Positions 47,195 to 57,287 are shown, numbered from the stretch's first letter. The stretch is DNA of 64,000 nt from Mermis nigrescens (GCA_036768485.1 JAVLUZ010000745.1:1-64000), one strand, 5' to 3'. Notes: generated by a model from the letters alone, not told the origin. A program made the numbers and translations.

Positions 47195-47896
47195 CTAAAA
47201 ATATGAAGGTTTAATCTTTTGAAAATGCAACTTGACAATCACTTTTCCGGAAATAAACGGTATTGATAAATCCAAATTGTCTTTTATCTTTATTTCTTTG
47301 CTAGAAATATCTTTTACGAGGACGGGTATGTAGTGAGGAAAATCATAGATTCTGTCAATGATGTTAGGGTATGTTCCTTCCACGTTTATGATGTGCAAAA
47401 GAGGGGCAGAAACGTCTCCTACGATCTGGGGTTCTAAAATATTTGCATAAATGTACAAGGTATCAAAACCACCCCCACCAAGTCCGGCTCCTTATCCAAC
47501 CATCCTGTATCATTTAGTAGTGTTTCTATAAATCCTAAAATATGTGCTATTCTTTTGGACAGTCTCACTGATTTCACAAAGCGTTTGAGTATCATTACAG
47601 AAACCCGTTTTATTGAGGTGTAATAATTGAATTCTACTCCTTCTACTTTTCTATACAAAATTTCATAGCCTCTATAAATTCCTGGATGGAGTCGTAGCAT
47701 CTTTCCTGCATTTGAAGTTTATATTCAATAGCATCTGTATCTATGATTTTAATTTCCGTTTTGTGTTTTCTTATTGTTTGCCAATTATGGGGGTAAATAA
47801 ATTCTGAGAGACCACACTCCCAATCACCAATTAATTTTAATTTTGCAGTAAATGTACAATAAACTTTGAAGGCATATTTTGTCTATCGTTTATCAT
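47195..47896 (-). pseudogene. Polinton minor capsid (penton, single jelly-roll) protein
   Basis: The start region at ATG 47896 (MINDRQ) is shifted against the main frame, which reads LKLIGDWECGLSEFIYPHNW, then RVSVMILKRFVKSVRLSKRI and AHILGF. After another shift near 47445 it continues YANILEPQIVGDVSAPLLHI, DFPHYIPVLVKDISSKEIKI and VIVKLHFQKIKP. These are the regular landmarks of the Polinton minor capsid protein. It ends 48 bp before the TBP-like gene. Confidence 0.88.
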
Positions 47897-47910
47897 GTTG
47901 CTAGGCAAAG

Positions 47911-48686
47911 TTAGGTAAAATTGATCAATTTTTGACAAATTTGGTTTATGATAAAATCTTCATCTATGACTGAGGTGTTTATCTTAAATAGACTATTTAC
48001 AAAACCTGTTACAAATTCGTCCACATAACTTTTATCTAAACTTTTTGAAATTAGTTTCATGGGTACCCCCCTGTACCTCCAAATTAAAAAATAAACACAC
48101 ATTTGGCCGCACGTAGACGTTAGTGGCTGCTGCACGCATTTTTTATTATGCTTAATTTTTGTAGCATACTGTAGAATATAATTTTGTGTTTGGTTATCAG
48201 GCACTAAGCCGTAGCTGTTGAAATAGTTGCACGAGTCATGCGCATCAAAATACATGCACGTCCAATGCAAACCAGGTTGGGTACTAGGGTCCATATCATT
48301 CGTGGGCAGCAAGAAAATTCTGGGGGCTTTGTGCAAGATTTTTTTGAAAGTCGAGAAATGACTCTAAAAATGGTGGTATGGCGATAAAAACACCATTTTT
48401 CAACGTTTCTCATCAAGCACTATCCATTGGCATCAAAAATTGCAAAAAAGACAAAAAAAATTTCAAAAATTGAATTCTGGGGGGGTATTTTGATTTCTGG
48501 GGTATTTTGGTTTCTGGGGGCTGCATACCCTCAAACCCCCCACGCCCAGGTGTGGTCCATATTCCTTACCAATGCAGCAGGCTTGCTAAAAATGGGTGGT
48601 AATTTATCATTTGGGAAAACACCAAGAAAATTTTGACCGACCGCTTGGTTGCCTTTTAATAGACTATTTAGTTGAAAGGTATTCAT
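47911..48686 (-). pseudogene. PRO: Polinton adenain-like cysteine protease, split by a MITE
   Basis: Starts MNTFQLNSLLKG at ATG 48686, 3 bp after the capsid gene, and contains FLGVFPNDKLPPIF. A family A MITE (48297-48554) with its 8-bp duplication then interrupts it. It resumes with GLHWTCMYFD (catalytic His region), FNSYGLVPDN and STCGQMCVYFLIWRYRG (catalytic Cys), ending at 47911. Adenovirus-type maturation proteases have this His-Asp/Glu-Cys layout. In Polintons it is inferred to mature capsid proteins. Confidence 0.9.
48297..48554 (+). mobile_element. Family A MITE inserted in the Polinton protease
   Basis: Full-length copy starting CATTCGTGGGCAGC and ending CGCCCAGGTGTG, with the exact 8-bp duplication GTCCATAT on both sides (48289-48296, 48555-48562). 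It is younger than the Polinton. Confidence 0.95.
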
Positions 48687-48688
48687 AC

Positions 48689-50010
48689 TTAAGCATTATA
48701 ATCATACATTACGTTTCTGTTCTTATTTAGCATTACTAAATTATCAAACTCGGCATAAACAATCACTTCAAGGCCCGTATTGGGGATTTTTTTGGCAAAT
48801 GATATTTCAATACTAGTTGTACCTTCCCTAATTAAATCCCAATGTCCGCCATCATCTTTGTCTGGAGTCAAATCGAATGCAAACAGACACAGACCGTTTT
48901 TGAACCCTTCTCTTGTCACACCGTTCCCTTTATTGTCCCGACTAATATCAAGTGTTTCAAATAATTGATCAAAAGCTCTAAGGTACTTGTTATTTTTAAA
49001 GTCTAGCCTGAATGGGTGGGAGGGGAAGGTAACGCCCCCGCAAATCACTTTTGCATCATTTATGCTGTATGATTTAAAATTGAAAGGAGATTTTTTTATA
49101 TTTCTCCTATATGCATCTGCATCTACACATCCAAAAATAATACGTCTAGGAAGCTGCCCTGAAAATAAGGTGTTAAGGAGGGTAAATTGACAAGTGCTAG
49201 GTATATGTATATTCATCATCGTAACTCTGCGCACAGGATATTTAATAGTGTTTGATGCAAGTACTCTTTTGATAGCTAGTCCAGTGCTTTCTAAAATTTC
49301 TGCCTTTCATATGCAAAACTTCATTTGTTGAATACTTAAATGCACATTTTCAGGACTCTTAAAACTTTGCAAAACAAACGCATCAGGATTTCTGTTTAAT
49401 TCAAGCCTGACATCAGTATAATTTAGTAAAAACCTGTCTTGTAAAAATAAATCAATGTGTAGTGGCACACTTAATTCAACTTTAGTCTTATCAGCAAAAA
49501 ATTCTATGCGTTTCCTCAATCCATAATTGTTTTCTGTGTCATTATAACCCGGACTATCTACTATGTACAAAGCAGATTGCAAGCGCAAATTTTTAGCATC
49601 CCACCCATAATTTAGTTCAGTCTCTAAAAATGCTTGGTATGCATATTTATCTCCGCTGTCATGTACAAGCTTATTATTTAACAAAAGTTTCACCTGACAA
49701 AATGGAGTTTTGGCGATCAGATTTATGGGGCCTACATCAGGTGCTGTGCCATCAGCCTGAGGCGTTCCTTTAGATATAGAAATTTGCATGTTAATATAAT
49801 TTTTATGTAGCTGTAAGAAATGAGGATCTGGAGGAATATGAAATTTGTACGGGCCCTCATCAGTAATAGGGTTGGTCAGATTTATCTCATCCCAATACCC
49901 TCATTTTGTGGCTACCTGGGTATACGGTACAGTGAAAAAATCAAGTTCGCTTTTGGTACTAGCAACTGAGAATGAATTGATTAAAGACACTATTTCTTTT
50001 AAGTTTGTTT
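48689..50010 (-). pseudogene. MCP: Polinton major capsid protein (double jelly-roll)
   Basis: About 440 codons in one frame, broken by TGA at 49901-49903 and 49307-49309. Landmarks include KSELDFFTVPYTQ, CQVKLLLNNKLVHDSGDKYA, LDLFLQDRFLLNYTD-like strands, SGQLPRRIIFGCVDADAYRR, KKSPFNFKSYSIN, FDLTPDKDDGGHWDLIREG and VYAEFDNLVMLNKNRNVMYD. This is the protein once annotated as F54H12.2-like and now known as the Polinton major capsid protein. The start codon is not preserved. The gene ends 3 bp from the protease ATG. Confidence 0.94.
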
Positions 50011-50039
50011 TTGAGTTGAAAATAAGTCAACACAAAGTT

Positions 50040-50047
50040 CTTTTATA
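50040..50047 (-). promoter_or_regulatory. TATA box of the major capsid gene
   Basis: TATAAAAGAACTTTGTG on the minus strand, upstream of the first recognisable capsid codons. It shares TATAAAAGAACTTT with the promoter of the small QKGG-type gene. Confidence 0.6.
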
Positions 50048-50070
50048 GGCTTGAGTCGGGTGCCCAAACC

Positions 50071-50404
50071 TCACCCCGTTTGCTGTTGTAATTTGTCACT
50101 AGCTTGGTTTAGCAAATTAGCTGCGCCTTCTTTCCCATGAGCCTGTATTAATTGAACAATATTACGGCCATTGAGCACATCTGTGGCAATATATGCACTC
50201 GTAGATAGAGCTTGTTTTCCCACACTAGATGCTGCTGATTTAGAAATGGGTATAGCCATCCAGAAAAGAGAACGGAAAAAACTACCAAGTCCAGCCCCCT
50301 TTGATATGGCATTACCCTGCGATACTGTATCCGACCTGGGAAGCCTGGTTGGTATAGTAGTCTAACCAAGCATTAAAGTTATCTGGATTGACTTGTTGTC
50401 TCAT
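50071..50404 (-). pseudogene. Glycine-rich Polinton virion-type protein (YYTNQA.. type)
   Basis: Starts MRQQVNPDNFNAWLDYYTNQ with ATG 50404, then GYSIAG, a frameshift near 50310, GAGLGSFFRSLFWMAIPISK and a helical C-terminal half ending DKLQQQTG. The Gly-rich start followed by a hydrophobic, basic segment is typical of a conserved Polinton gene placed just before MCP, sometimes compared with adenovirus minor core or membrane-lytic proteins. That comparison is not proven here. TATAAAAG lies 43 bp upstream. Confidence 0.7.
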
Positions 50405-50438
50405 TTTTTGTAAAATTCTTTTAGAGTTTAATTATGCT

Positions 50439-50632
50439 TTACGTTTCTTTTATAGATTTATCCAGTATTTCAGTGGCTTTTTCTCTCCTGACAATGGCAT
50501 AGAAAATGACTGAGATGGCGATACATAAACTTGTTTTTGCAATAAATTCAATCGACTTTTATTTACAATAGATTCTTTTGGAATATTTTCATCGATTAAT
50601 TTTTGGAGAAAAATTTCAGCACGATAGGTGCT
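50439..50632 (-). pseudogene. Small putative membrane protein, unrecognised
   Basis: One frame encodes SRLNFIAKTSLCIAISVIF and then REKATEILDKSIKET before TAA 50439-50441. The hydrophobic stretch would span a membrane. No start codon is in frame. It follows the coiled-coil gene and precedes the next gene by about 35 bp. Confidence 0.35.
50447..50454 (-). promoter_or_regulatory. TATA box of the glycine-rich gene
   Basis: TATAAAAG, 43 bp before ATG 50404. It overlaps the end of the preceding small ORF. Confidence 0.55.
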
Positions 50633-50640
50633 TCAGATTT

Positions 50641-51110
50641 TTAAATACGTGAAAAATTGGAAACTAAATCAACAATGTTCGATCCTGCAATTTTATTACC
50701 ATCAATAATCATTTCTATTTTGTCCGCCCATTTTATGTGTGGGCTTTTCCGCGCATATTCAAGTAATAAAGAGGCTTGTTTCTGCCATTTTTGGGGCACT
50801 GTGCTAAAAACTGCTTCTTCTACAACATCTGTCTTTATAGGTTCCACAGGCTCTTCATTTTCTTGCTTGGCTGTTTGAAACTTTTTAATATCCGCTCTCT
50901 CTTCCTTAATTTTGAGCTGTAACGGTTTTTCAAGTTCTTGCTTAGCTGTTTGATACCTATGCAAAATTTGATTATATTGTAAAATTTTAGCGTCTGCAGG
51001 TAACGAATTATCATTTAAAATATTCATCATTTCACTATCTAAATTTGACACGTACCTAGAAGTGCTTTCATTCCCCCTCCCCGAGCAAGCTCGTGGGGGA
51101 CCAGAATCAT
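50641..51110 (-). pseudogene. Polinton coiled-coil protein starting MILVPHEL
   Basis: The family start MILVPHELARGGG is at ATG 51110. A frameshift near 51060 leads into LDSEMMNILNDNSLPADAKI, then a glutamine/glutamate/lysine-rich helical stretch and the conserved end LEYARKSPHIKWADKIEMII with GSNIVDLVSNF. Internally repeated TAKQE motifs suggest a coiled coil. Proteins of this pattern accompany the capsid genes of Polintons; I infer a structural role. Confidence 0.75.
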
Positions 51111-51124
51111 TTTGTTTGTATGAA

Positions 51125-51465
51125 TCATTTAATAATTGCGTCTGCTAAAAGTTGCCCTGCAATTCCTGATATAGGCGCGAGTAAGATAGGAAGGTAACCA
51201 CCCTTTTGTACCAATATGTCCTTTTTCTTTTTTACTGATATTTTTGAGGCAGACAGGTTGCACAGTTGTGTCTTAAATTTACTCAATTTTTCGAACTCGA
51301 GCGGTTTTAAAGGGACATTACCATTTAACACGCTGAGTATGCATTTGCATAAGCATAAAATTAGGTCATTTTCGGCATGTTCTAATATCACCTACATTGC
51401 TTAGGTTTTGCCTTAGACAACACGTCAATGTAACTAATGTATTTTTGTAAACGTTCTGGAGCCAT
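51125..51465 (-). pseudogene. Conserved small Polinton protein (KKK..LVQKGGFLP type)
   Basis: Starts MAPERLQKYISYIDVLSKA. After one frameshift near 51395 it continues LEHAENDLILCLCKCILSVL, NGNVPLKP and SVKKKKDILVQKGGYLPILL, with a hydrophobic C-terminus. Proteins of this pattern are regular in animal Polintons and are thought to be virion-associated; the exact role is not known to me. TATAAAAG lies 31 bp upstream, inside the end of the ATPase gene. Confidence 0.75.
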
Positions 51466-51495
51466 TTTTGGTAAAGATAAAAGCACATGAAAGTT

Positions 51496-51503
51496 CTTTT
51501 ATA
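51496..51503 (-). promoter_or_regulatory. TATA box of the small QKGG-type gene
   Basis: TATAAAAGAACTTT, 31 bp before ATG 51465. The same 14 bases recur upstream of the major capsid gene (50034-50047). Confidence 0.6.
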
Positions 51504-52106
51504 CTTTTTTGGTGTAAACATTAAGATTTTTTGAAAAATTTTAGCACGGAGACATAAATTTTTAGGTGTAGATTGTGTCAAGTCTACTAAAGGGAAAGAA
51601 AATGCTTCTTTTGTAGCATTATTAAAGGCTTCCAGAAAAAACTTAGGATTATGAGGGTAAAGCTGATGGGCTAATGTTTGTACCTGGAGCCAATCAGACG
51701 GATTCTTCATTAAAACTAAAGATTCTGTGTTTATGCGACATGTTCTTAGACCTTTAAAAAATATGTTTTGAATGATATTTACGACAGAAATATCCCAATG
51801 ATGACAACCGCGTGTAAATAACACATCATTTTTTGCTTCTTGCATAAGATCGTCTATTATAATTAATTGTTGTTCACTGCTATGTTGCCTAACTAGACTT
51901 AAATCAGGGGGTCCTTCCATGAAAATTATGCTAGTTTCCATGTCTTTATGCAAACTCCTATCTTCTGCTAAAAACCACCATATAAATTTTGGAGGTAGAA
52001 ATAAAATTATTTGCATTCTTTGCGAGCTGTTTAACAAAAGTTGATTTTCCAGCCTTTGTGGGGCTGACTACATACAAGTAAAGGGGTGTTTAAATCTGAG
52101 ATCCAT
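51499..52106 (-). pseudogene. ATP: Polinton packaging ATPase (FtsK/HerA, A32-like)
   Basis: Starts MDLRFKHPFT. A Walker A segment PTKAGKST lies in a shifted frame. It is followed by IIFMEGPPDL, the Walker B segment QLIIIDDLMQEAKND, then LFTRGCHHWDISVVNIIQNIFF, LVLMKNPSDWLQVQTLAHQL and FNNATKEAFSFPLVDL. This order matches the genome-packaging ATPase of Polintons and related dsDNA viruses. The end is placed at TAA 51499-51501 by the usual family length. Frameshifts lie near the Walker A site and near 51960. Confidence 0.9.
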
Positions 52107-52258
52107 TTTCATTACGTGTATGAATTGTGCTTTTTTCTAATATAGATGAAGCTCTTCTGCCAGCTGCTTATGCAGCTGCCCATCCTGTGGGATGAGGACC
52201 CAGAGCTTCAGCGCAGGCCAAATTTTTTTTGATTTTTTTTCAGGCAAATGTACATCTT

Positions 52259-52560
52259 TTACAAATTGAGGTTTTCTATATTGCTCATGATACACTCAAT
52301 TTGCGTATCAACAGTATTTTTGGTTGACAGTGTCCAATAGCAAAATGCCACAAGCCGCGCCATTTTTTTTCCTGTCAACTCGCGCTGCACGTTCTAGTCT
52401 GCAGCACCTGCTTTCCACTGATCCTTGTAGGCATCAGAGAAGCGGTTCCAAAAATATGTTGCAACCCAAGCAAGCTGGTAATTGTTGTATGGAAACAACA
52501 AAAAATGCGAGCCAGCTTGGAACAAAAGGTAACAAATATTTGCTGACCAGAAGAAGACAT
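52259..52560 (-). pseudogene. Small Polinton ORF, unrecognised, frameshifted
   Basis: Starts MSSSGQQIFVTF at ATG 52560. Another frame shows WVATYFWNRFSDAYKDQWK, rich in aromatic residues, and the third ends MSNIENLNL at TAA 52259-52261. TATATAAG lies about 60 bp upstream in a block shared with the gene to its right. Function unknown. Confidence 0.35.
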
Positions 52561-52619
52561 TTTTGACCACACAGTAAGTGAAAATTTTTGAGAATGATGC
52601 TTTTTTAAATTTTCAATCC

Positions 52620-52627
52620 CTTATATA
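52620..52627 (-). promoter_or_regulatory. TATA box upstream of the MSSSGQQ ORF
   Basis: TATATAAGGGATTGAAAATT on the minus strand, near-identical to the block at 52989-53014. It lies 60 bp before ATG 52560 and about 15 bp after the end of the preceding gene. Confidence 0.55.
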
Positions 52628-52637
52628 GACTCGAGCT

Positions 52638-52954
52638 CTATTCTGATGCTATTTTTAGCAAGCTTTCTTTCCGTTGTGAAGCCATATTTTTTCTTTCTTC
52701 CAAGTATCTTTCAAGAACTGCAATCCCTGCCTCTTGTCTTGCCTTATTGTATTCCAAACATTTCGGGCACATTGGTATAGAAAAAATAAGTTATCCGAAT
52801 CTGTTCTAAAACAGTCTCATTCTTCACAAATTTTTTGGCAAAAATAACAAAGTTTGATCATTAGTGCATACATTGGCCGAGGCAAGTTGCGGGAGCACAG
52901 CTGAATTGGAGCTTTGATCTTCCTTGAACATGATTCAGGAGCAGAAGAGTCCAT
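52638..52954 (-). pseudogene. Small Cys-rich Polinton protein, unrecognised
   Basis: Starts MDSSAPESCSRKIKAPIQ, continues with LCYFCQKICEE and, in a second frame, with a CPKCLEYNKARQEAG segment and an alpha-helical, charged end closing at TAG 52638-52640. Spaced Cys pairs suggest zinc binding. It has its own TATA box 53 bp upstream. The start and TATA fit well, but the frame is broken once. No family recognised. Confidence 0.45.
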
Positions 52955-53006
52955 TTTTTGACTTGAACAAAAATTTCAAAAATTTGGATTTTTAAATTTT
53001 CAATCC

Positions 53007-53014
53007 CTTTTATA
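53007..53014 (-). promoter_or_regulatory. TATA box of the small Cys-rich gene
   Basis: TATAAAAGGG followed by ATTGAAAATTTAAAAA. The same block recurs upstream of the neighbouring gene. It lies 53 bp before ATG 52954. Confidence 0.6.
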
Positions 53015-53086
53015 CTTTCTGAGATGAGCCTATTTTTAGCACAAAAAAAAACCGAATTACTTTTATCTGAAGTTTCTTATATAGAT

Positions 53087-54113
53087 TCATAATTTGATTA
53101 GTTGACCAACCCAACTATTAAACTTTTCAGGAAAACCGCGCCATTTAAATAAATATTCCATTTTTCTTCCTTTTTTGCGTGTGTTTAAAACTTTTTCTAC
53201 TATGTAAACTTCATTGATAATGTTAACTTTTTGTAGTTCTCGCTCATAGAATACGCCTTCTAATTTCTCACCCATCTGTTCCTTTAGTGTGTAAACAGGT
53301 GGATTGTGTTTAAGTTTTTTATCTATTACGAACGTTTCTTCACTCTAATTGGGCTCGTAGCCCTTTTCAAAAGTTCTTTTAAGCTTACTTATGCGAACTT
53401 TATCTCCTATATTAAATTAAAAAATTATGTTTTTATTGTCAATTTTGAAATCTTTTCGTAAAATTTGAGACTCGTTATTATTAACATTGGCCGGTTTGAT
53501 GCCTATTGTACGATGTTTTGTATTATTGTAACCTTCAATCAGATCATCTAAAATATTAATGTATCTATAAGCGTTATGTTTTGTAAAATAACGCCACATG
53601 TGTTCTTTCAAAGTGCGGTCAAAACGCTTGACTACACATGCCTTGAGCTCACTGTTTGTTGTGAAGAAATCAATATCATTTTCTTTCAAAAAGGCTTGAA
53701 ATTGTTTATTTAAAAATTCTGTGCCTGCGTCACTTTGCACCTTTTCTGGTTTTTGACCTTTATCTAAAATAAGTTTGAAAGCATTGAGAATCGATGCTGC
53801 GCTTTTATTTTTTACGGGTATACTCCATGCATACTTGCTAAACACGTCTATACAGTTTAAGAGAAAAACATAACCGTCATTATGCTTTTTCAGTGATTGC
53901 AAGTCTACTAAATCTATAGCCCATTCATTGCTCATCTATCCTGGAAACTATAACTTTATTGTGCACATATTTTCTTCTTGCCGGTTTATGTAAAGTGTAG
54001 GTTGGTTGGGTTTTGAGCCAATTTATCACCTCCTTTTTAGGTAGTTTTGTATGTCTTCTCAGAGGTTCAACCCCCATGTACCCTGTCTGAGGATTGTAAT
54101 AATTTTTTTCCAT
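53087..54113 (-). pseudogene. INT: Polinton retroviral-type integrase with chromodomain
   Basis: Starts MEKNYYNPQTGYMG. A frameshift near 53935 separates the N-terminal part (KTQPTYTLHKPARRKYVHNK) from the catalytic core. The core shows IDLVDLQSL, then NCIDVFSKYAWSIPVKNKSA, QSDAGTEFLNKQF and VVKRFDRTLKEHMWRYF. The family has VVERFNRTLKE, so the third catalytic acid (Glu) is Lys here. A C-terminal chromodomain lies at 53087-53275 (EKVLNTRKKGRKMEYLFKW). In the family this enzyme inserts the element and makes the 6-bp duplication. Confidence 0.93.
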
Positions 54114-54116
54114 ACT

Positions 54117-54445
54117 TCAATAGAAATATAATGCGTTTTTACCTTTTGCTACCGTGCAGAAAATATTAGTAAACTTTTTGCAAAATTTGACTACAATTTT
54201 TAATCTTTTGTTTCGTGAAATCTTATAAATACAATCATCACATTTAATAGCAAAGCTTATATCGTCACGTTCTGGCTGAGGTCCTTCCAAAAAAAGTACA
54301 ACATATACTTATCTTTCTTGATAACGTTAATTTCACTTGAGCAATTCTCACAGAGTAAAAATGAAAAAGTTGGAGACTTTTTACCTATGTTTAAAACGCA
54401 CTGTTTAGAACCAGCTTCGAAAAATCTGCACCATCCCCATTGAAA
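54117..54445 (-). pseudogene. Cysteine-rich small protein with two CxxC pairs, frameshifted
   Basis: One frame encodes FSFLLCENCSSEINVIKK and the next frame, after a shift in a run of T/A, ISFAIKCDDCIYKISRNKR and a lysine-rich end closing at TGA 54117-54119. The spaced CENC and CDDC pairs suggest one metal-binding knuckle. It ends 4 bp before the integrase start. No start codon is clear and I recognise no family. Confidence 0.45.
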
Positions 54446-54467
54446 GCATGGTTTCTAATGCAGAAAA

Positions 54468-54704
54468 TTACAAATCTTGTAGTGGTATTTCGATTTGGGC
54501 TTCATTGAACACTGCAGACAATTGCCAAGATCCATTTCTACTAGAGCTCAAGCTACTTAAACCTCTATGCAACTTTTTGATTTGTTTCTTCGAAAGCTTG
54601 CACAAAACTAAAATTGATAGAACAATTATGTGAACAATGCACCCCAAAATTTCATTATAAATACGTTGTAAGTGGTATCTACTTATGCAAGTACCACTCA
54701 ACAT
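54468..54704 (-). CDS. Small putative membrane protein ORF in the Polinton
   Basis: 78 codons from ATG 54704. One hydrophobic segment near residues 19-35 (ILGCIVHIIVLSILVLC) is followed by a basic patch, KLSKKQIKK, as in a single-pass protein. TATAAAAG lies 27 bp upstream. It starts exactly where polymerase homology ends, so it could be an acquired gene or a chance ORF in rearranged DNA. I recognise no family. Confidence 0.35.
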   Translation of the reverse strand: MLSGTCISRYHLQRIYNEILGCIVHIIVLSILVLCKLSKKQIKKLHRGLSSLSSSRNGSWQLSAVFNEAQIEIPLQDL

Positions 54705-54710
54705 TTTTTA

Positions 54711-57287
54711 TTATTTTTGAACAAGAAAATCTTTTATAACTGTGCATGCTTCTCTACCACTGCAAAATGCAGTGCCTGGTGCCAGCGCAGGGAGCTGAGC
54801 ATGTATCGGCACCATGTTTTTTTCATTTAAAAATTTGATCTAAGTTCTTGATTCTGCTCGCACTCCCACATTTCAGTCACAGTGTACCCTTGCGCCTCTA
54901 TTGTTTTGCATTGCCTTATCATGTTTTGGTATGCCTCTTCAGCTGTTGTTATTTGGTCGGCTGTAAGCTTTGTTCGCTTTTTCATGCATTTTGGACAGCC
55001 GTGCCAAAAGCATCCATTAAATTCATATATGGTGTTTTCGTGTATGCTGTCAACTCAATAGTTGCCTATTTTTTGCTCACCCATATTGCGAGCATGCCTT
55101 ATATTAATTTTTTGCGTTTTGCTTACCCACTTTAACCATTCAATTGCCGTGATTAATTGTTTTTCCACTCATCTTTAGCCACCGTGCGGTACAATGCCAA
55201 TTGTATTTGCCCACAAATGAGTTGATCTAAAAACTTTGTTGCAAGCGCTTGCGATTGTTAAAGATGTTTCAAATGGGTCTAAGCCAGTTTCAGCCAAAAA
55301 TAATTTTTGAAATTTGAGGCAGCACCGGCGGAGTATATCAACATCCGACTCACAGTAGGCCAAAAGTTTGGTCCTAAAATTGAACGTTTTGCCTTTCTGC
55401 TATTGATGCCAATTGTAAAAGTTTTCTCGGCTCTTGGGGTTCATTGTAGCTGGGGAGTAGAACCGGGCATCTGGCCACTCAGCCACATAATTTTTGTTTT
55501 TGGTCGTGTTGAAAAGGTGCGGAAAATAACCTTTTTTCAATTCCGCTTCATCAAAAGTTTTTGGCAAAGCTGACAAAGCCATTGGCAAGAAATTGAAGGA
55601 ATCAATCAATTTTACACAGCCTGCTCTTAAGCTCATGATTTCAAGCCCCCGGGTGACTATTGTGGGTACTATGGCCTGTTTGAAAAGGTATTTTAGAATA
55701 AAATGGCCATCAAAGCCTTTTGCATTATGTGCAATTGCTATAGCATTTTCGAGGCCAAATAAAAAATTGCAAAATTCATTTTTGTAGTTTTTTCCAAAAA
55801 ATATTTGGCAATTTTAGCCGCAATGTTTGCAAATTTCAATTGGTAAATCCATGCACTTCACACATACGACGTGCGCTACACATAAATTTGGCTTATGCTC
55901 TAATCAAATTCCAACATTGGTATTGCCAGATCTTTTCTTGGTGTTTTGAAATCAAAAAACACATATTTTATGTTTTTCTTTTCATTCTTTTCAGTTTCTA
56001 GCAGTTTCATGTAACATTTATGATTGTTCTTAGGCATGTCTGTTTTGCAGATCTTGCAGTAATATGGTTGCTTCTGTGCCGCTTAATTTTGTCAAGCCTG
56101 CTAATATGTCGGCCACATTTTTTGCATCGCTTCATTTGTTGGCATAATGAAAACCCATTTTTGCCAACTTTCTTGTGATTGTCAAAACATTGCTGGCCTC
56201 TAAAGAGTCGACCACAATCCTTGCATTTTATCAGAGCCATGTTTGGGCATATAAGTCCTTGACAACAAGGGCAAACTCTGGAGCAGCAGTGCTCGTTTTT
56301 GTTATTGTATCCCTTGTTACATGATTCACAAAAGTAGCCGTGATTCATTAAGCCAGCCATACTTCCAATAACGTCAAAATGATTATTATTATGATACAGA
56401 TTTACAACTTTTTCTGATATGGGGCCTTCAAAAATTATAGCATTTCAAAAATCGGCGCTAAAAACTTTAATTTGAAAATTTTGCAATGCAGCCTTCAATG
56501 CTTGCAGCTCTGCTATACCTCAAGGTCCTACATGATCTTCAAGACCCGCTTTATTCATTAGTTCTAGCGCTGCCGTATGCTGTGCTTTTCTTCTGGGGGT
56601 ATCTTTTTTACAAATGTTTTTATATCGCCATTCTAAAGTTTTGTCCATAGGCTTTTCTATATGATCTAAACGCGCTTTTGCAACGACTAGTGCCCTGGGC
56701 AAACATAAATTATCATTATTGTTAATTTTTACAAAACATTGTTTTGCCTTCATTTCTTTTTCTAACTTTATAAATCTGCGTTTATGATGGCCTGAGCCAC
56801 TTGGCGGACTAACGTGTACTATTTTTATATGAGTCTCTGGTTGTTCAAGTTGCACTTCCTTGTTTGACTGTAAAATCCGCTCGATAGTATGTACAATTTG
56901 TTCACCATTTATTTGTCCCCCTTTTCAAAAGGGTAGAATGGCTGGCTTCTTTAACGTTGGATGCGTAATTTGCAGGCCCACCATGTCCGTTGTGTTGGAA
57001 CCGTCCAAAATTTTTGTGACCACACTATCGAAAATTTCGGCCAAATTTTTTCCCAAATCGAGACAATCCAAATTCTCAAAATTTAATGTGTGCGCTCGCC
57101 CTTCTGTGTTGAACCATTTTATTATCTCCGTTTCTGGCTCCCCTAACTCATAAAATTCCTCTGGCGGGTACCACTTGTCTACAACTTCCAAACTGTCCTC
57201 CCACTCCTCCCGCATTTCTTTGTCCGTTTCGTACCACACGTCTTGTGTTGAAAGTTCTTCCATTTTGAAGTCAGAATCCATTTTCAA
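54711..57287 (-). pseudogene. POLB: Polinton protein-primed DNA polymerase B, lacking the palm domain
   Basis: Starts at ATG 57287 or the in-frame ATG six bases later. Recognisable in order: the N-terminal Polinton domain (KILDGSNTTDMVGLQITHP, then NDNLCLPRALVVAKARLD); a cysteine-rich region at 56007-56360 (YFCESCNKGYNN, CKDCGRLFRGQ); and the 3'-5' exonuclease with KYVFFDFK, AHNAKGFDGHF, KLIDSFNFLPMALSALPKTF and YCESDVDILRR. The EFNGCFWHGCPKCMKK segment then follows. The first exonuclease motif has Lys where the family has the catalytic Glu (about 55944-55958). Homology stops near 54711, so the polymerase palm with its YxDTDS motif is missing. Several frameshifts are present. Confidence 0.92.
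54731..54738 (-). promoter_or_regulatory. TATA box upstream of the 78-codon ORF
   Basis: TATAAAAG, 27 bp before ATG 54704. It overlaps the last codons of the polymerase remnant. Confidence 0.4.
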
